NCBI GenBank assembly: GCA_043825615.1
Contig: JBDRRS010000006.1
Coordinates: forward strand, 21,816 to 85,815
DNA from: JBDRMV01 sp043825615
GTDB taxonomy: Bacteria > CG03
DNA length: 64,000 bases
Direction of reading: 5' to 3'
How positions within the stretch are numbered: the first letter of the stretch is position 1; every line of letters begins with the position of its first letter. Position numbers and translations under genes: made by a program. The notes under the pieces were generated by a model. It had not been told where the DNA came from. It saw nothing but the letters and a program-made list of their open reading frames with translations, and did no database searches. Of this stretch, positions 42,280-51,624 are shown piece by piece.

Positions 42280-42556
42280 CCTTTAATATCCTGTCCCTTA
42301 ACAAAGGGTGCAATGCTTTTTCCGTTACAAGGTCAACTTTTCTTCCAAATAAATCACCCAAATCATTTTCTGTTTTTATAAACTCTAATAAACCGCCGAT
42401 GCGGTCAAATTTAATTAAGATATCAACATCGCTGGAATCTTTTGCCTCATTTCTTGCGAATGAGCCGAATATACCTAAGAAAACGATACCATGTTTTTTA
42501 CAAAATTCCCGAATTAAATTTCGTTTTAACAGGATGCCTTTAAATTTTCTTTTCAT
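42242..42556 (-). CDS. MntA-like nucleotidyltransferase antitoxin
   Basis: A 104-residue minimal nucleotidyltransferase. The active site reads GIFGSFARNEAKDSSDVDILIKF, the GSFAR...SD.D pattern with both metal-binding aspartates. It should AMPylate the HepT toxin encoded next. The frame runs on to 42691, but ATG 42556 is the sensible start: it overlaps the TGA of the giant cargo gene by 4 bp. That overlap makes the antitoxin translationally coupled to a surface protein, which is unusual. Confidence 0.9.
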   Translation of the reverse strand: MKRKFKGILLKRNLIREFCKKHGIVFLGIFGSFARNEAKDSSDVDILIKFDRIGGLLEFIKTENDLGDLFGRKVDLVTEKALHPLLRDRILKDVTPIYERYRER

Positions 42557-45500
42557 TTTTTGATTATTGCCACGGGATATGCCTTGTTGATGTTGTTGCT
42601 TTTTATGTGGATGTAATAAACGCCGTTTGCGACAACAGCGCCGCCGTTGTCCCTGCCGTCCCAGGAGAATATACCTGTGTTTGTCTGCCAATTTCGGATG
42701 ACCCGCCCGGCCGTGTCGTAAATTTTGACGTCAACGTTGTCATTTTCCATTGCCGTGAATTTGATTTCACATGATGCCGACCTCGGATTGAATACGTTGC
42801 CCCACACTTTGAAATCGTTACTTTCAAACACGGCGCCGCCGAGATAAAAATTCTGCCCCGCCTTGTTGGAAGACAGGGGCTCATAGACAAACCGCATTGT
42901 GATTCCGTCGCCGGTATGCAGAGACGTGTCTCCGGAGAAGGTCTTTGCAATCAATTCGTAATTTCCCCCGGGAACATTCGTAAAACTGAAATCCCCGCTG
43001 CTGTCGGCGTGCACGTGACTGTACTCCCCCCCGATGAGGTAATTTAATGCCACGAACGCGTTATCAAGGCCCTGGTTGTCGGCGGTATGACAGCGACCGG
43101 AGACGGAATAATATGCTGCGCCCGCGGCAGTCCCGAAAAAATCAACCCGCATATCATTATATAGGAAATCCATCCCGCTCGGGCCGGCAGGCAGGAATGT
43201 ATAGTTTGAGGACTCTATATTAACAAAACAGTTTTTGCCGTATTCTATGGAATTAAATTCGTAAAAACCGTAGGAATTCGATATTTGATATTGAATTCTG
43301 CTCGGGGGAGAAACGGAATTGTCATATAAGCCGACCGTTATATTTAAAATTGGATTTGAACTGTGGTCGAGAACATAACCATATATTGCATAATAACCGG
43401 GGTTAGAAACGGCGGGACCTCCTTTTTGTAAAGTCGCTTCGCCCGCCGCGATATTGCTGTTTGCGTCATATGCCGTGAAAAAGTAACCGTCTCTCGTGGT
43501 GTCAAGATAAGTTTCAAATTTATATATTTTACCGTCGGAATAAACCGTATCTGCTCCATCGTCCTCATTCATTGTATGCCAGCCGTCGAGACCGAGGTCC
43601 ACCCGCGGATAACCGGCCATCGGAGCGTCATCATCCGCGTCCGTATATTTTACCTTGAAGACAAAATTTGTTCCCGTGTCGCCAGCGTCGGGGGCAACCC
43701 CGTCCGATTCATAACCGGCCGTGCCGACCCATGTCAGCATCGGAGAATTATTGCCGACCGTAACATCCGGCGCGTCAACGGATGAAGCGGGACTTCCCGC
43801 CGCCAGCGCGCTGTTTGAGTCATACGCTTCAAAGTAATACGTGTAATCCGAACCTGCTTCCGAGAGTTTTGTTGAAGTCGAATAAAACGCCCCTGAACTG
43901 TAAGACCCCGAAACATACTCCAGCGTCAGTGTCTGAACAGGCACCGCCGTACGATATATATGCACTTTCGGATAGCCCGCCGCCGGCGCGTCTCCGTTGG
44001 CATCCATGTATTTTACTTTATATGTAAACACGGTTGTCGTCGTCCCTGTCTCGTAATCAAGGCCGTCATTTTCATAACCGCTTGTGCCGACCCAGTCCAG
44101 AACCGGCGCTGTGTTCGTTGTGCCTACAGTAATACTGAAATCGTCAAAATAATATGTGGCATCCGGTCTCCAATTTGGTGCAAACATGGCTAATTGTACT
44201 GAATTAAAGCCATACTCACCGGCATAAGTCGCAATTTCGCTGCCGTCTATATAGTAACTCATACTTGCGGAAGCAATGTCTATCTCAAATTTATGCCAAC
44301 CGGTTGTTCTTGAAATATTTGTTGTTACTATACTATCCGTTATTGTATCCAGTAAACAATAATAGGAAGTAACCCAATCTTCAATGCCTATTGAAAAACG
44401 ACTTCCTGGTTGACCTTCTATTGTTTTATTCCCGAACGCCAGTTGAACATATTGTGTTTCAGAACCGGGCGCCGTATCATATATCCATACAACCGATTTT
44501 CCTTTCACCGCAGTTGCGGATGAATAAGCATGGGTTAAAAAAATATATCTCTGACCGCCGCTTATAGAACTGAATTTCGCGGATTGTGAACCTGAATGGC
44601 TCTGCTCCGTGGTTAAAGATATGCTCCCATATTCCTGTGTGACTTCCCAGAAAGGGTTTAATGTTGCAGATTCAAAATCGTCAGTAAATGAAGCCGGAGC
44701 GTCAGCGGAAACATCAGGAGCATCAACCGAACCTGTTGGCTCGCCCGTCGCTCCAGATGAATTTGAATCGTATGCCTCAAAATAATAGGTGTAATCAGTT
44801 CCGGCTGAAGACAAAGTTGTTGCTGTCGAATAATTACCGTTATATGCTGTGTTTGCTGGGTCCAGTTCCATGCTCAATGTCTGAACTGTTGTTCCGCCTT
44901 TCAAAATCCAGACCTTCGGGTAACCGCTTGCAGGAATATCATTGTCGGCGTCCGTGTATTTCACGCTATACATAAAAGTTGTGGTTGAAGTTCCTGCCTC
45001 AGGATTAAGCCCGTCTGAAGTATAATTTCCCTCCCCGACCCAGCCAAGAACAGGAGCATTGTTTGCTGTCTCTGTAGAAATTCCTGCATCCTGTGAATCC
45101 TGTGAAATCTGCTCTGCTGTTCTGGCATAGTTGTAAATTTTTACCTCATCTATAATTCCATTAAAACAACACACACCAGTCCCTGGCACACTATTAGACT
45201 CTTGAGCACCTATCATCAAATATTTATCTGTATTACTTACTGTTATTGGTTGGGTAACTGAATTACTTAACTCTCCATTTACAAATACCTCACATTTATC
45301 TACCGTATCGTTATAAGTAACAGATAAATGGTACCATTTATCTGTTACAAGAATATCTGCACTGTAAACACTCTGAAAGCCCCCTGATAGACCCTGAAAA
45401 ATAACAGAACTTTTGTAAACACCAAATGTCCACTGACCTGCAAATTCGTCATATTCGTGCTTTGTTATAATATTTTTATTAGACCACACATCCTGTGCCT

Positions 45501-48123
45501 TTATTATTGCCTGAAGTGTAAAATCTTCAGTAAGGTCAAGAATATCATTGTCATCAACTCTGACATAATCATCAGTTCCGTCAAAATCCAAAGCACTTCC
45601 AACTTTGCCTGTTGTCCAGCCTGGTCCAAAAAGTGTCCCACCATTCCCAAACCCGGAACTATCAGATGCAGTCGTTCCTGAACCCTCATCAAAACTCCAG
45701 TATCCGACAAGACCTTTAACATCGGGAGCGTCGACGGAACCTGTAGGACTTCCTGTTGCAGCTGCGCTGTTTGAATCGTACGCTTCAAAATAATAAGTAT
45801 AATCGGTTCCTACAGAGGTTAATTTTGTTGCCGTTGAATAATTGCCGTCATAAGAAGTTCCCGAAACAAGCGCCATACTTAATGTCTGGACGGTTGTCCC
45901 GCCTTTCAAAATCCAAACCGTCGGGTAGCCGCTGGCAGGAGTATTGTTATCGGAATCAGTGTAGTTGACCTCGTATGTATATGTCATCGTTGTTGTTCCC
46001 TGCTCATAATCAAGACCGTCCGAAACATAACTTCCTGTTCCCTTCCATCCAAGAGTCGGAGCATTATTATTGTCAATTGAAAAAGAAGAGGATGTTCCGT
46101 AAGCGGAAGAAAGACCGAGCCGGTGTCTATAGATTTCATCGGTCTCCCCATCCCCGCCTACACAAGACCATATATTTGTCCCATCCCATGCTAAACCGGT
46201 TGGATAAGAAGAAGGACTGTTAAATGTTGCTGCTGTTGACAGGTCTACATCCATATTGTGCTTGTAGATTCTATTTGAATACTCATAACATGACCAGATA
46301 TTTGTTCCGTCCCAGGTTAAACCTGATGGATAAGAATCCGGACTATCGTATGTATTAGATACAGTCAGATCTACATCCATATTGTGCTTGTAGATTTCAC
46401 CTGAACCATAATTACAAGACCAGATATTTGCCCCGTCCCAGGTTAATCCGTATCGGCCGGAAATCCAATATTGATCATTAAACGATAAAGTATCGTCCAT
46501 ATTGTGTTTGTTGATTTCGTAGACATTCAAGCCGCCTGAAGAATAATGATAACAAGACCATATATTTGCCTCATCCCAGGCTAATCCGCGCATACCATAA
46601 TAATAGACGTCATATGTTTCTGCTACTGATAATGTTGCGTCCATATTATGTTTGTAGATTTTACCAAATTTGCTAGACCATATATTTGTCCCGTCCCATG
46701 TCAAACCTTCTAAATCATAAGAAGGGCTGTTATAAGTAGCTATTACCGTAAGATAATCGGAATTATCATCTGTAACCTTCATCCTGAAATAAACGGAGGT
46801 GTCAGCGACTCCGTCAAGATTATTCGTTCCCGCCGTTGAGCGCCACGTGATATAAGAGGCGCCGGGCGACTTATATGAATTATTTCCGATTTGTCCCTGG
46901 TCAATGTCATACCAAGTGGAATTATCCTGACTGTACTGCCAGCCGTAAGTGGAGGCGTTATCTCCGTCGGAATCAGAGGCAGTATAATTTATTGTTAGTG
47001 TCCCGCTGTTGCCGGATATGCTGTTTATAGAAAAAGCAGGAGGATTATTCACTTCAGGGGGAACATTATTAATCGTAAAAGGTCCGTAGGTGCTGTATGT
47101 TGAAACAGGGATGTTGTATTTGTAAATTCCGTAACCGGTTCCGCCGTCCCAGGTTGTGACATAAAGATTTTCTCCGTCGCTTCCGAGTCCGTAAGGCAAA
47201 GAATCACAGGTTAATATTTTTGAAATGTTGAGAATGGAATCAATGTTGTGCAAAGCGATGTTGTTTGCCGCGCCCGGTGAAGCCGACCATAAAGTTTCTC
47301 CGTCCCAGGTCAAACCCGAAAAAACCGGATTTGTCGCCCAGTACCAGTAATTATAACTGTCAATCGTCGGATCCAAATATTTGAAAACATAACCGTTGAC
47401 TCCGGCGGAACTTCCGCATCCCCAGAGATTATTCCCGTCCCATGCGAGTCCTGTCACATTGAAAACGGTGGTATAAGTATCAATATATGTTAGAAAAGGC
47501 GCGCCGTTGTTTATTTGCGTTTTATGCAGATAACCGTTTCTCCCTTGCCAGAGATACGTGGCGCCGGCGGCCAGCTCGCACGACAGGCCTTCGACGAAGT
47601 TGATATCTGTCCAGTTGGAATCGGTCATATTAAGTTCACTGTCATATCCGGCAAGTTCGCCTCCCGAAGGACTATTGCTTTCAACGGTTTGCACTCTTTC
47701 GTTTCTTTCATTCCAGCAGGCGCCTGCATACGGTGAAAAAGGTATTGCGCTGGATACCCATACAAGCCCCTGATTATCGTAAGACCTTATCCTGAAATAA
47801 ACCGAACTGCTGCTTGAATCGGCTAAATTGTAAGTGCCTGCCGTGCTGTTCCATGTAATGTAAGAAATCCCCGAAACTTTCCCGCCGTTATTCCCGATAG
47901 CGGAATCTTCCAACGGGTACCATATAGTCCCATCCGTGCTATACTGCCACGAGCAGGTGTTTATGTTTTCGGCAGAGTCGCTCGCCGAGTAATTTATGCT
48001 GACCGTGCCACTTGAACCGGTGACGCCGCTGATGCCCATCGTCGGCCGCTCAGCATAAGCCGCGTGACTGAAAATCAGAAACAGCGGAATAAATAAAAAT
48101 GAAATTTTGTATTTATTCTTCAT
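42553..48123 (-). CDS. Giant secreted multidomain surface protein with FlgD-like sorting domain
   Basis: A 1,856-residue secreted protein. Approximate order: signal peptide (1-24); two Ig-like domains (25-125 and 350-450, each with a YSAS or YTASDSDGD strand); two propellers built on GLTWDGTNIWSC-type blades (170-330, 460-670); LamG domain (805-1010); a jelly-roll domain (1140-1330). Four copies of a ~110-residue unit (SDGLDYEQGT, YTDADNDIPASGYP, YYFEAYDSNS) lie between them. Two CarboxypepD_reg-like domains (1560-1740) follow, and the C-terminus is a FlgD/type-A-like domain (DVKIYDTAGRVIRNW then GVYYIHIKS). No catalytic motif is seen; adhesion or polysaccharide binding is likely. The operon continues with mntA, hepT and a PorV-like gene. 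Confidence 0.85.
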   Translation of the reverse strand: MKNKYKISFLFIPLFLIFSHAAYAERPTMGISGVTGSSGTVSINYSASDSAENINTCSWQYSTDGTIWYPLEDSAIGNNGGKVSGISYITWNSTAGTYNLADSSSSSVYFRIRSYDNQGLVWVSSAIPFSPYAGACWNERNERVQTVESNSPSGGELAGYDSELNMTDSNWTDINFVEGLSCELAAGATYLWQGRNGYLHKTQINNGAPFLTYIDTYTTVFNVTGLAWDGNNLWGCGSSAGVNGYVFKYLDPTIDSYNYWYWATNPVFSGLTWDGETLWSASPGAANNIALHNIDSILNISKILTCDSLPYGLGSDGENLYVTTWDGGTGYGIYKYNIPVSTYSTYGPFTINNVPPEVNNPPAFSINSISGNSGTLTINYTASDSDGDNASTYGWQYSQDNSTWYDIDQGQIGNNSYKSPGASYITWRSTAGTNNLDGVADTSVYFRMKVTDDNSDYLTVIATYNSPSYDLEGLTWDGTNIWSSKFGKIYKHNMDATLSVAETYDVYYYGMRGLAWDEANIWSCYHYSSGGLNVYEINKHNMDDTLSFNDQYWISGRYGLTWDGANIWSCNYGSGEIYKHNMDVDLTVSNTYDSPDSYPSGLTWDGTNIWSCYEYSNRIYKHNMDVDLSTAATFNSPSSYPTGLAWDGTNIWSCVGGDGETDEIYRHRLGLSSAYGTSSSFSIDNNNAPTLGWKGTGSYVSDGLDYEQGTTTMTYTYEVNYTDSDNNTPASGYPTVWILKGGTTVQTLSMALVSGTSYDGNYSTATKLTSVGTDYTYYFEAYDSNSAAATGSPTGSVDAPDVKGLVGYWSFDEGSGTTASDSSGFGNGGTLFGPGWTTGKVGSALDFDGTDDYVRVDDNDILDLTEDFTLQAIIKAQDVWSNKNIITKHEYDEFAGQWTFGVYKSSVIFQGLSGGFQSVYSADILVTDKWYHLSVTYNDTVDKCEVFVNGELSNSVTQPITVSNTDKYLMIGAQESNSVPGTGVCCFNGIIDEVKIYNYARTAEQISQDSQDAGISTETANNAPVLGWVGEGNYTSDGLNPEAGTSTTTFMYSVKYTDADNDIPASGYPKVWILKGGTTVQTLSMELDPANTAYNGNYSTATTLSSAGTDYTYYFEAYDSNSSGATGEPTGSVDAPDVSADAPASFTDDFESATLNPFWEVTQEYGSISLTTEQSHSGSQSAKFSSISGGQRYIFLTHAYSSATAVKGKSVVWIYDTAPGSETQYVQLAFGNKTIEGQPGSRFSIGIEDWVTSYYCLLDTITDSIVTTNISRTTGWHKFEIDIASASMSYYIDGSEIATYAGEYGFNSVQLAMFAPNWRPDATYYFDDFSITVGTTNTAPVLDWVGTSGYENDGLDYETGTTTTVFTYKVKYMDANGDAPAAGYPKVHIYRTAVPVQTLTLEYVSGSYSSGAFYSTSTKLSEAGSDYTYYFEAYDSNSALAAGSPASSVDAPDVTVGNNSPMLTWVGTAGYESDGVAPDAGDTGTNFVFKVKYTDADDDAPMAGYPRVDLGLDGWHTMNEDDGADTVYSDGKIYKFETYLDTTRDGYFFTAYDANSNIAAGEATLQKGGPAVSNPGYYAIYGYVLDHSSNPILNITVGLYDNSVSPPSRIQYQISNSYGFYEFNSIEYGKNCFVNIESSNYTFLPAGPSGMDFLYNDMRVDFFGTAAGAAYYSVSGRCHTADNQGLDNAFVALNYLIGGEYSHVHADSSGDFSFTNVPGGNYELIAKTFSGDTSLHTGDGITMRFVYEPLSSNKAGQNFYLGGAVFESNDFKVWGNVFNPRSASCEIKFTAMENDNVDVKIYDTAGRVIRNWQTNTGIFSWDGRDNGGAVVANGVYYIHIKSNNINKAYPVAIIKK

Positions 48124-48182
48124 TTACATAAAAAAGTATAAACTTCTAAAAACTTTGTCAAGTGTTGTGATTTTTCTCTCAT
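48120..48182 (-). CDS. Possible 20-residue leader peptide before the giant cargo gene
   Basis: ATG 48182 lies 9 nt after the -10 box of the upstream promoter. It opens a 20-codon frame (MREKSQHLTKF and so on) whose TGA overlaps the giant gene start as ATGA. Translation of the leader could feed ribosomes to the giant gene when the upstream promoter is used. It could also be chance; there is no family evidence. Confidence 0.3.
   Translation of the reverse strand: MREKSQHLTKFLEVYTFLCK
48133..48161 (-). promoter_or_regulatory. Proximal promoter of the giant cargo gene
   Basis: On the minus strand TTGACA (48156-48161) is followed after 17 nt by TACTTT, or after 15 nt by TATACT. With TACTTT, 9 nt separate the -10 box from ATG 48123, which again predicts a nearly leaderless mRNA. 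Confidence 0.5.
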
Positions 48183-48191
48183 TCTTTTATA

Positions 48192-48236
48192 AGTATAAAT
48201 TGAAACAGCAATTTTGTCAATGTGATTTTTGTCACC
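48192..48236 (-). promoter_or_regulatory. Distal consensus promoter with CRP/FNR-like site, giant cargo operon
   Basis: On the minus strand TTGACA (48215-48220) and TATACT (48192-48197) are 17 nt apart. Abutting the -35 box, 48221-48236 reads TGTGA-TTTTTG-TCACC on the plus strand, matching TGTGA-N6-TCACA at 9 of 10 positions. Its centre is near -43, the class II activator position. The block 48213-48230 is identical to that at the NHL cargo promoter. Confidence 0.78.
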
Positions 48237-48487
48237 GCTTTGTTACTGCCCGCTTTGCAAAGGCAGGACTTCTCTACCGGCGGCTCTGATTGCCGCGGAT
48301 AAAAACAGGACAGCGCTGGCACACACGGATAAATAAATTTATGAATGTCCATTTGGTTTTTAAAGATGTGTAAACCGGCGTTTGTCATTTTCCGAGTTAA
48401 GAAAAATATGCAGGCTGAGTGGCCGTTACGCAGGTCATATTTTAACCTGTTTTTAAAAAACCTGCCAAGAGGCAATTCGCGGGAAGG
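48237..48487. other. Intergenic region, no gene seen
   Basis: About 250 bp between the SGNH gene stop and the promoters of the giant cargo gene. A frame on the minus strand (48179-48475) has no SD, no known motif and runs through the promoter, so I reject it. I see no tRNA, no clear terminator and no known repeat. Confidence 0.5.
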
Positions 48488-49627
48488 TCAGTTGTTTTTG
48501 CCTCGGGCGGAAAGGAGTTTCTCTTTTTTTATTATATTAAAGAACTTATCGGCGACGATTTCATTTCCGTCGTCGAAAAAATGAACGTTATCCCAGTACA
48601 TTGTGTAGTCTATTTCATCAAAAACGTTTGATAAATCGCTGAAGACAACCCCTTCCGGCCAGGCGAATTTTTTAAATTTTTTCAGCGAGTATTGGTAATT
48701 TTCTCTCATCGCTTCCACTGCCGCTCCGGTGATAATTTCTTCTTCTTCAGCGGATTTGTTTTTTTTGGTGTATATGCTCGGCTGGATGGAAATTATTGCC
48801 GGAATTTTCATGCCGGCGGCAATTCCGGCAAAAGTTTCCGTGTGTTGAACATATTTGTCCATATACGGGAAATTGGGTTCTTTTTTATTCAGTTTTTCCT
48901 GCAGTTTAGAACCTAATTTGAGATAAATGTCCAGCGCAATTCTGCGGACAAGTTTCTTCGTGTAACTTTTGCTTAAAATGTAACTTGCCGCCAGTATTAG
49001 CGGGCCGGTGTTTACGCGTTCTTCGATTTTCCCGAACGCGTGAGGGTATCCGGGCCTTCGGTCTCCGTGGATTGAACCGTAAACATCATTGTTCCCCTGG
49101 AATACTATGAGCAAGTCGGGGGCATAATTCAGAACTTCAAAAATCAGGTGAGCAAGCGTTTGCCCCGACACGTAGCTGCTTCGTCCGCCGTTTATGACTT
49201 TTACCACGTGTTTCGGAAATTCGCTTCTCAGTTTTTTCTGCAGGAATCCGGCAATGGTTCTGTCATCCGTGGACCCGTTAAACGCGACGCTTCCGCCGAG
49301 CAAAAAGATCCGGAACTGTCCTTCAGGTTTCTGCGGTTTGAAGTCATCCCCGCGGAAGCCCAGCGAATTCATCCTTAACTGTCTGCCGGGTTTGCCGCGG
49401 TTCATTTTGGCGGGTTTATCATCTTTGTAAAAATAATTTTTGTCCGGACGAAACACCAGATAAGGGTCAAGGTTGTAATGATTTATTGAAGGCCCGCCGT
49501 CGCTTTTTTCGGAGAAAAAAAGTTTTAACGCCAGAAAACTGAGAATTTCCGCGAGAATAATGATGAGCAGGATGACGGCGAGCGAGAAAACCGCTTTTTT
49601 TGCAGGAGACAAGTCAGACGAAAGCAT
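48488..49627 (-). CDS. Membrane-anchored SGNH/GDSL-like hydrolase
   Basis: A 379-residue protein with one N-terminal membrane helix (VFSLAVILLIIILAEILSFLAL) and a periplasmic SGNH hydrolase domain. Block I is FLLGGSVAFNG (Ser), block II is INGGRSSYVSG (Gly), block III is VFQGNNDVYG (Asn) and block V is DNVHFFDDGN (Asp/His). It follows the carbamoyltransferase gene by 6 nt. Such proteins often add or remove acyl groups on surface sugars; that role is inferred from the neighbours. Confidence 0.85.
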   Translation of the reverse strand: MLSSDLSPAKKAVFSLAVILLIIILAEILSFLALKLFFSEKSDGGPSINHYNLDPYLVFRPDKNYFYKDDKPAKMNRGKPGRQLRMNSLGFRGDDFKPQKPEGQFRIFLLGGSVAFNGSTDDRTIAGFLQKKLRSEFPKHVVKVINGGRSSYVSGQTLAHLIFEVLNYAPDLLIVFQGNNDVYGSIHGDRRPGYPHAFGKIEERVNTGPLILAASYILSKSYTKKLVRRIALDIYLKLGSKLQEKLNKKEPNFPYMDKYVQHTETFAGIAAGMKIPAIISIQPSIYTKKNKSAEEEEIITGAAVEAMRENYQYSLKKFKKFAWPEGVVFSDLSNVFDEIDYTMYWDNVHFFDDGNEIVADKFFNIIKKEKLLSARGKNN

Positions 49628-49633
49628 ATTCAG

Positions 49634-51409
49634 TTATTTTTGCCGCTTCCGGATAAGGAAATTTTCCATAACCAGCATGTCTATTCCGGAGTTAAGGTAA
49701 GTGTTTATTGCATTTGCAGGCGAATTGACAATCGGTTCCCCTTTCAGGTTGAACGACGTGTTCAGCACGACCCCGATGCCCGTCTTTTCCTTAAATTTGT
49801 TAATCAAATTCCAGTAGCGGGGGTTGTTTTCTTTATACACCGCCTGGATTCTGGAAGAGCCGTTTACATGTGTCACCGCGGGAATCACATTTTGTTTTTC
49901 CTTTCTCACGGGATAGGTTACGAGCATAAACCTGTCGGGGTAAATTTCTTTTTCCTGCTCGATATAATCGTTTACGTCTTCCGACAGGACTGAAGGAGCG
50001 AACGGCCGGTAGGGTTCACGGAACTTTATAATCGTGTTGACTTTATTTTTCATATTTGGGTCTCTCGGGTCCGCCAGGATGGAGCGGTTTCCGAGAGCCC
50101 GCGGACCCCACTCGGTTCTTCCCTGATACCATCCGACGACTTTTCCGGCTATCAGCGCATCGGACACTTCTTCGTAAATTTTCTCTTCGGGCAGTTTTTC
50201 GTAAGACAGGTTTTTTTCTTTAATCGCGCTCAAAATTTCTTCGTCGGAGAATGCCTTTCCGAAATAAGAACTTGCCATTACCTCGGCTCTTTTGTTGCCG
50301 AGAACTTCGCACCAGCACCAGAGAGCCGCCCCGAGAGCGCCTCCGGCGTCGGTTGCTGCCGGCTGAATGTAAACATTTTCAAACCCGCATTCCTTTATCA
50401 GACGGTGGTTGGCTTTGCTGTTCAATGCCACGCCGCCGGAGTAACATAAATTTTTCATCCCCGTCGCCGTCCGCAGGTATCTGCCTGTTTTTACAAGAGC
50501 ATCCTCCAGCACATCCTGAATGGAAGCGGCTATATCGGCGTAGTATTGATTTTTTTCCGCCTGTTCCTCAAAGTCGCGGGGTTTTTCGCCGTAGTATGCG
50601 GGGAACTCGGTTCTTTTTGTAAAAAACAGGGCTGCGGGATTACGCGGTTCGCCGAACAGCGCCGTGAATTTATCGTTATAGGTTTTTGTGATGGAGTAGT
50701 GGAAAGAAAAGTAATCAAGATTTAATTCTATGCTGCCGTCGTTGTGTACGTTAACCACTTTCAAAACCTTATCAATGTGTTTCGGCTCTCCGTACGGGGC
50801 CATGCCCATAACCTTGTATTCCCCGTTGTTTACTTTAAATCCGAGAAAGGCGGTGAAAGCGGAATAGAGGAGACCCATCGAGTGCGGGAAGTTCATCTCT
50901 TCCGTAATGGCAATGGCGTTGTCTTTGCCCACGCCCAGCGTCGCTGTTGCCCATTCCCCCACGCCGTCCACGGTCAGGATTGCCGATTCTTTAAACGGCG
51001 AGAGGAAGAAACTGCTCGCGGCGTGAGCCGTGTGATGGGAACAGAACAGCACTTTGTCGTCTTTAATGCCCAGCGTTTTTTTGATTTTCTTCCGGAATTT
51101 CAGTTTTTTATTCAGCCAGAGCGGAACGGCTTCCCTGAATACGCCCAGCGATTTAGGGACGTTCTGAATGATGGATGACAGAATGCGCTCAAACTTCAGA
51201 AGGGGCTTGTCGTAAAAGACCACAAAGTTGAGTTCCCCTGAACTGATACCCGCCTGTTCGAGACAGAAATTTATTGCCTTGTCCGGGAAACCGTGGTCGT
51301 GTTTTATTCTTGAAAAACGTTCTTCTTCGCTGCAGGCGACTATTTTTCCGTCTTTTATCAGGGCGGCCGCGGAATCGTGATACCAGCAGGAAACGCCGAG
51401 GATGTACAT
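49634..51409 (-). CDS. NodU/CmcH-family carbamoyltransferase
   Basis: A 591-residue cytoplasmic enzyme that moves a carbamoyl group from carbamoyl phosphate, through carbamoyl-AMP, to a hydroxyl of a sugar or other metabolite. The N-terminal ASKHA (Kae1-like) domain shows GVSCWYHDSAAALI, CSHHTAHAASSFF (metal-binding HxxxH) and LCYSGGVALNSKAN. The C-terminal domain starts around GWYQGRTEWGPRALGNRSIL. In bacteria with DUF5989 and SxtJ neighbours it probably decorates surface polysaccharide. Its ATG overlaps the SxtJ-like stop by 1 bp. Confidence 0.95.
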   Translation of the reverse strand: MYILGVSCWYHDSAAALIKDGKIVACSEEERFSRIKHDHGFPDKAINFCLEQAGISSGELNFVVFYDKPLLKFERILSSIIQNVPKSLGVFREAVPLWLNKKLKFRKKIKKTLGIKDDKVLFCSHHTAHAASSFFLSPFKESAILTVDGVGEWATATLGVGKDNAIAITEEMNFPHSMGLLYSAFTAFLGFKVNNGEYKVMGMAPYGEPKHIDKVLKVVNVHNDGSIELNLDYFSFHYSITKTYNDKFTALFGEPRNPAALFFTKRTEFPAYYGEKPRDFEEQAEKNQYYADIAASIQDVLEDALVKTGRYLRTATGMKNLCYSGGVALNSKANHRLIKECGFENVYIQPAATDAGGALGAALWCWCEVLGNKRAEVMASSYFGKAFSDEEILSAIKEKNLSYEKLPEEKIYEEVSDALIAGKVVGWYQGRTEWGPRALGNRSILADPRDPNMKNKVNTIIKFREPYRPFAPSVLSEDVNDYIEQEKEIYPDRFMLVTYPVRKEKQNVIPAVTHVNGSSRIQAVYKENNPRYWNLINKFKEKTGIGVVLNTSFNLKGEPIVNSPANAINTYLNSGIDMLVMENFLIRKRQK

Positions 51410-51624
51410 TAAAATTGTCTCCTTGCCTCATCAAGCGGGATTTTTTCCTGTTTTACTTTTTGCCATCCGGCTTTCGGAAAACGGAGAAACATTCTGAAAA
51501 GGAGCCCGATAGGTATTATAAGAATGACATAAGTCAGAGTAAAGAGAACTTTTATCTGAAATGTGGCAATTTTCTTTCCGAGCGCCGTCCACCGCCGCCA
51601 CAGAAGTTTTATTTTTCCGGACAT
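51409..51624 (-). CDS. SxtJ-like small membrane protein
   Basis: A 71-residue protein with a membrane hairpin (VLFTLTYVILIIPIGLLFRMF) that resembles the C-terminal part of SxtJ proteins found beside carbamoyltransferases. It has a basic N-terminus with W and R. The start ATG 51624 overlaps the DUF5989 stop by 1 bp and its stop overlaps the carbamoyltransferase start by 1 bp, so the three are coupled. Function unknown. Confidence 0.7.
   Translation of the reverse strand: MSGKIKLLWRRWTALGKKIATFQIKVLFTLTYVILIIPIGLLFRMFLRFPKAGWQKVKQEKIPLDEARRQF

Noticed and set aside
42597..42691. MntA extension upstream to 42691
   Set aside because: It overlaps the sorting domain of the giant cargo protein in another frame and gives a low-complexity R/H/Q-rich segment; ATG 42556 matches the normal MntA start.
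48179..48475. 98-codon open frame on the minus strand upstream of the giant cargo gene
   Set aside because: No SD, no recognisable motif, odd composition, and it runs through the -35/-10 boxes of a strong promoter.
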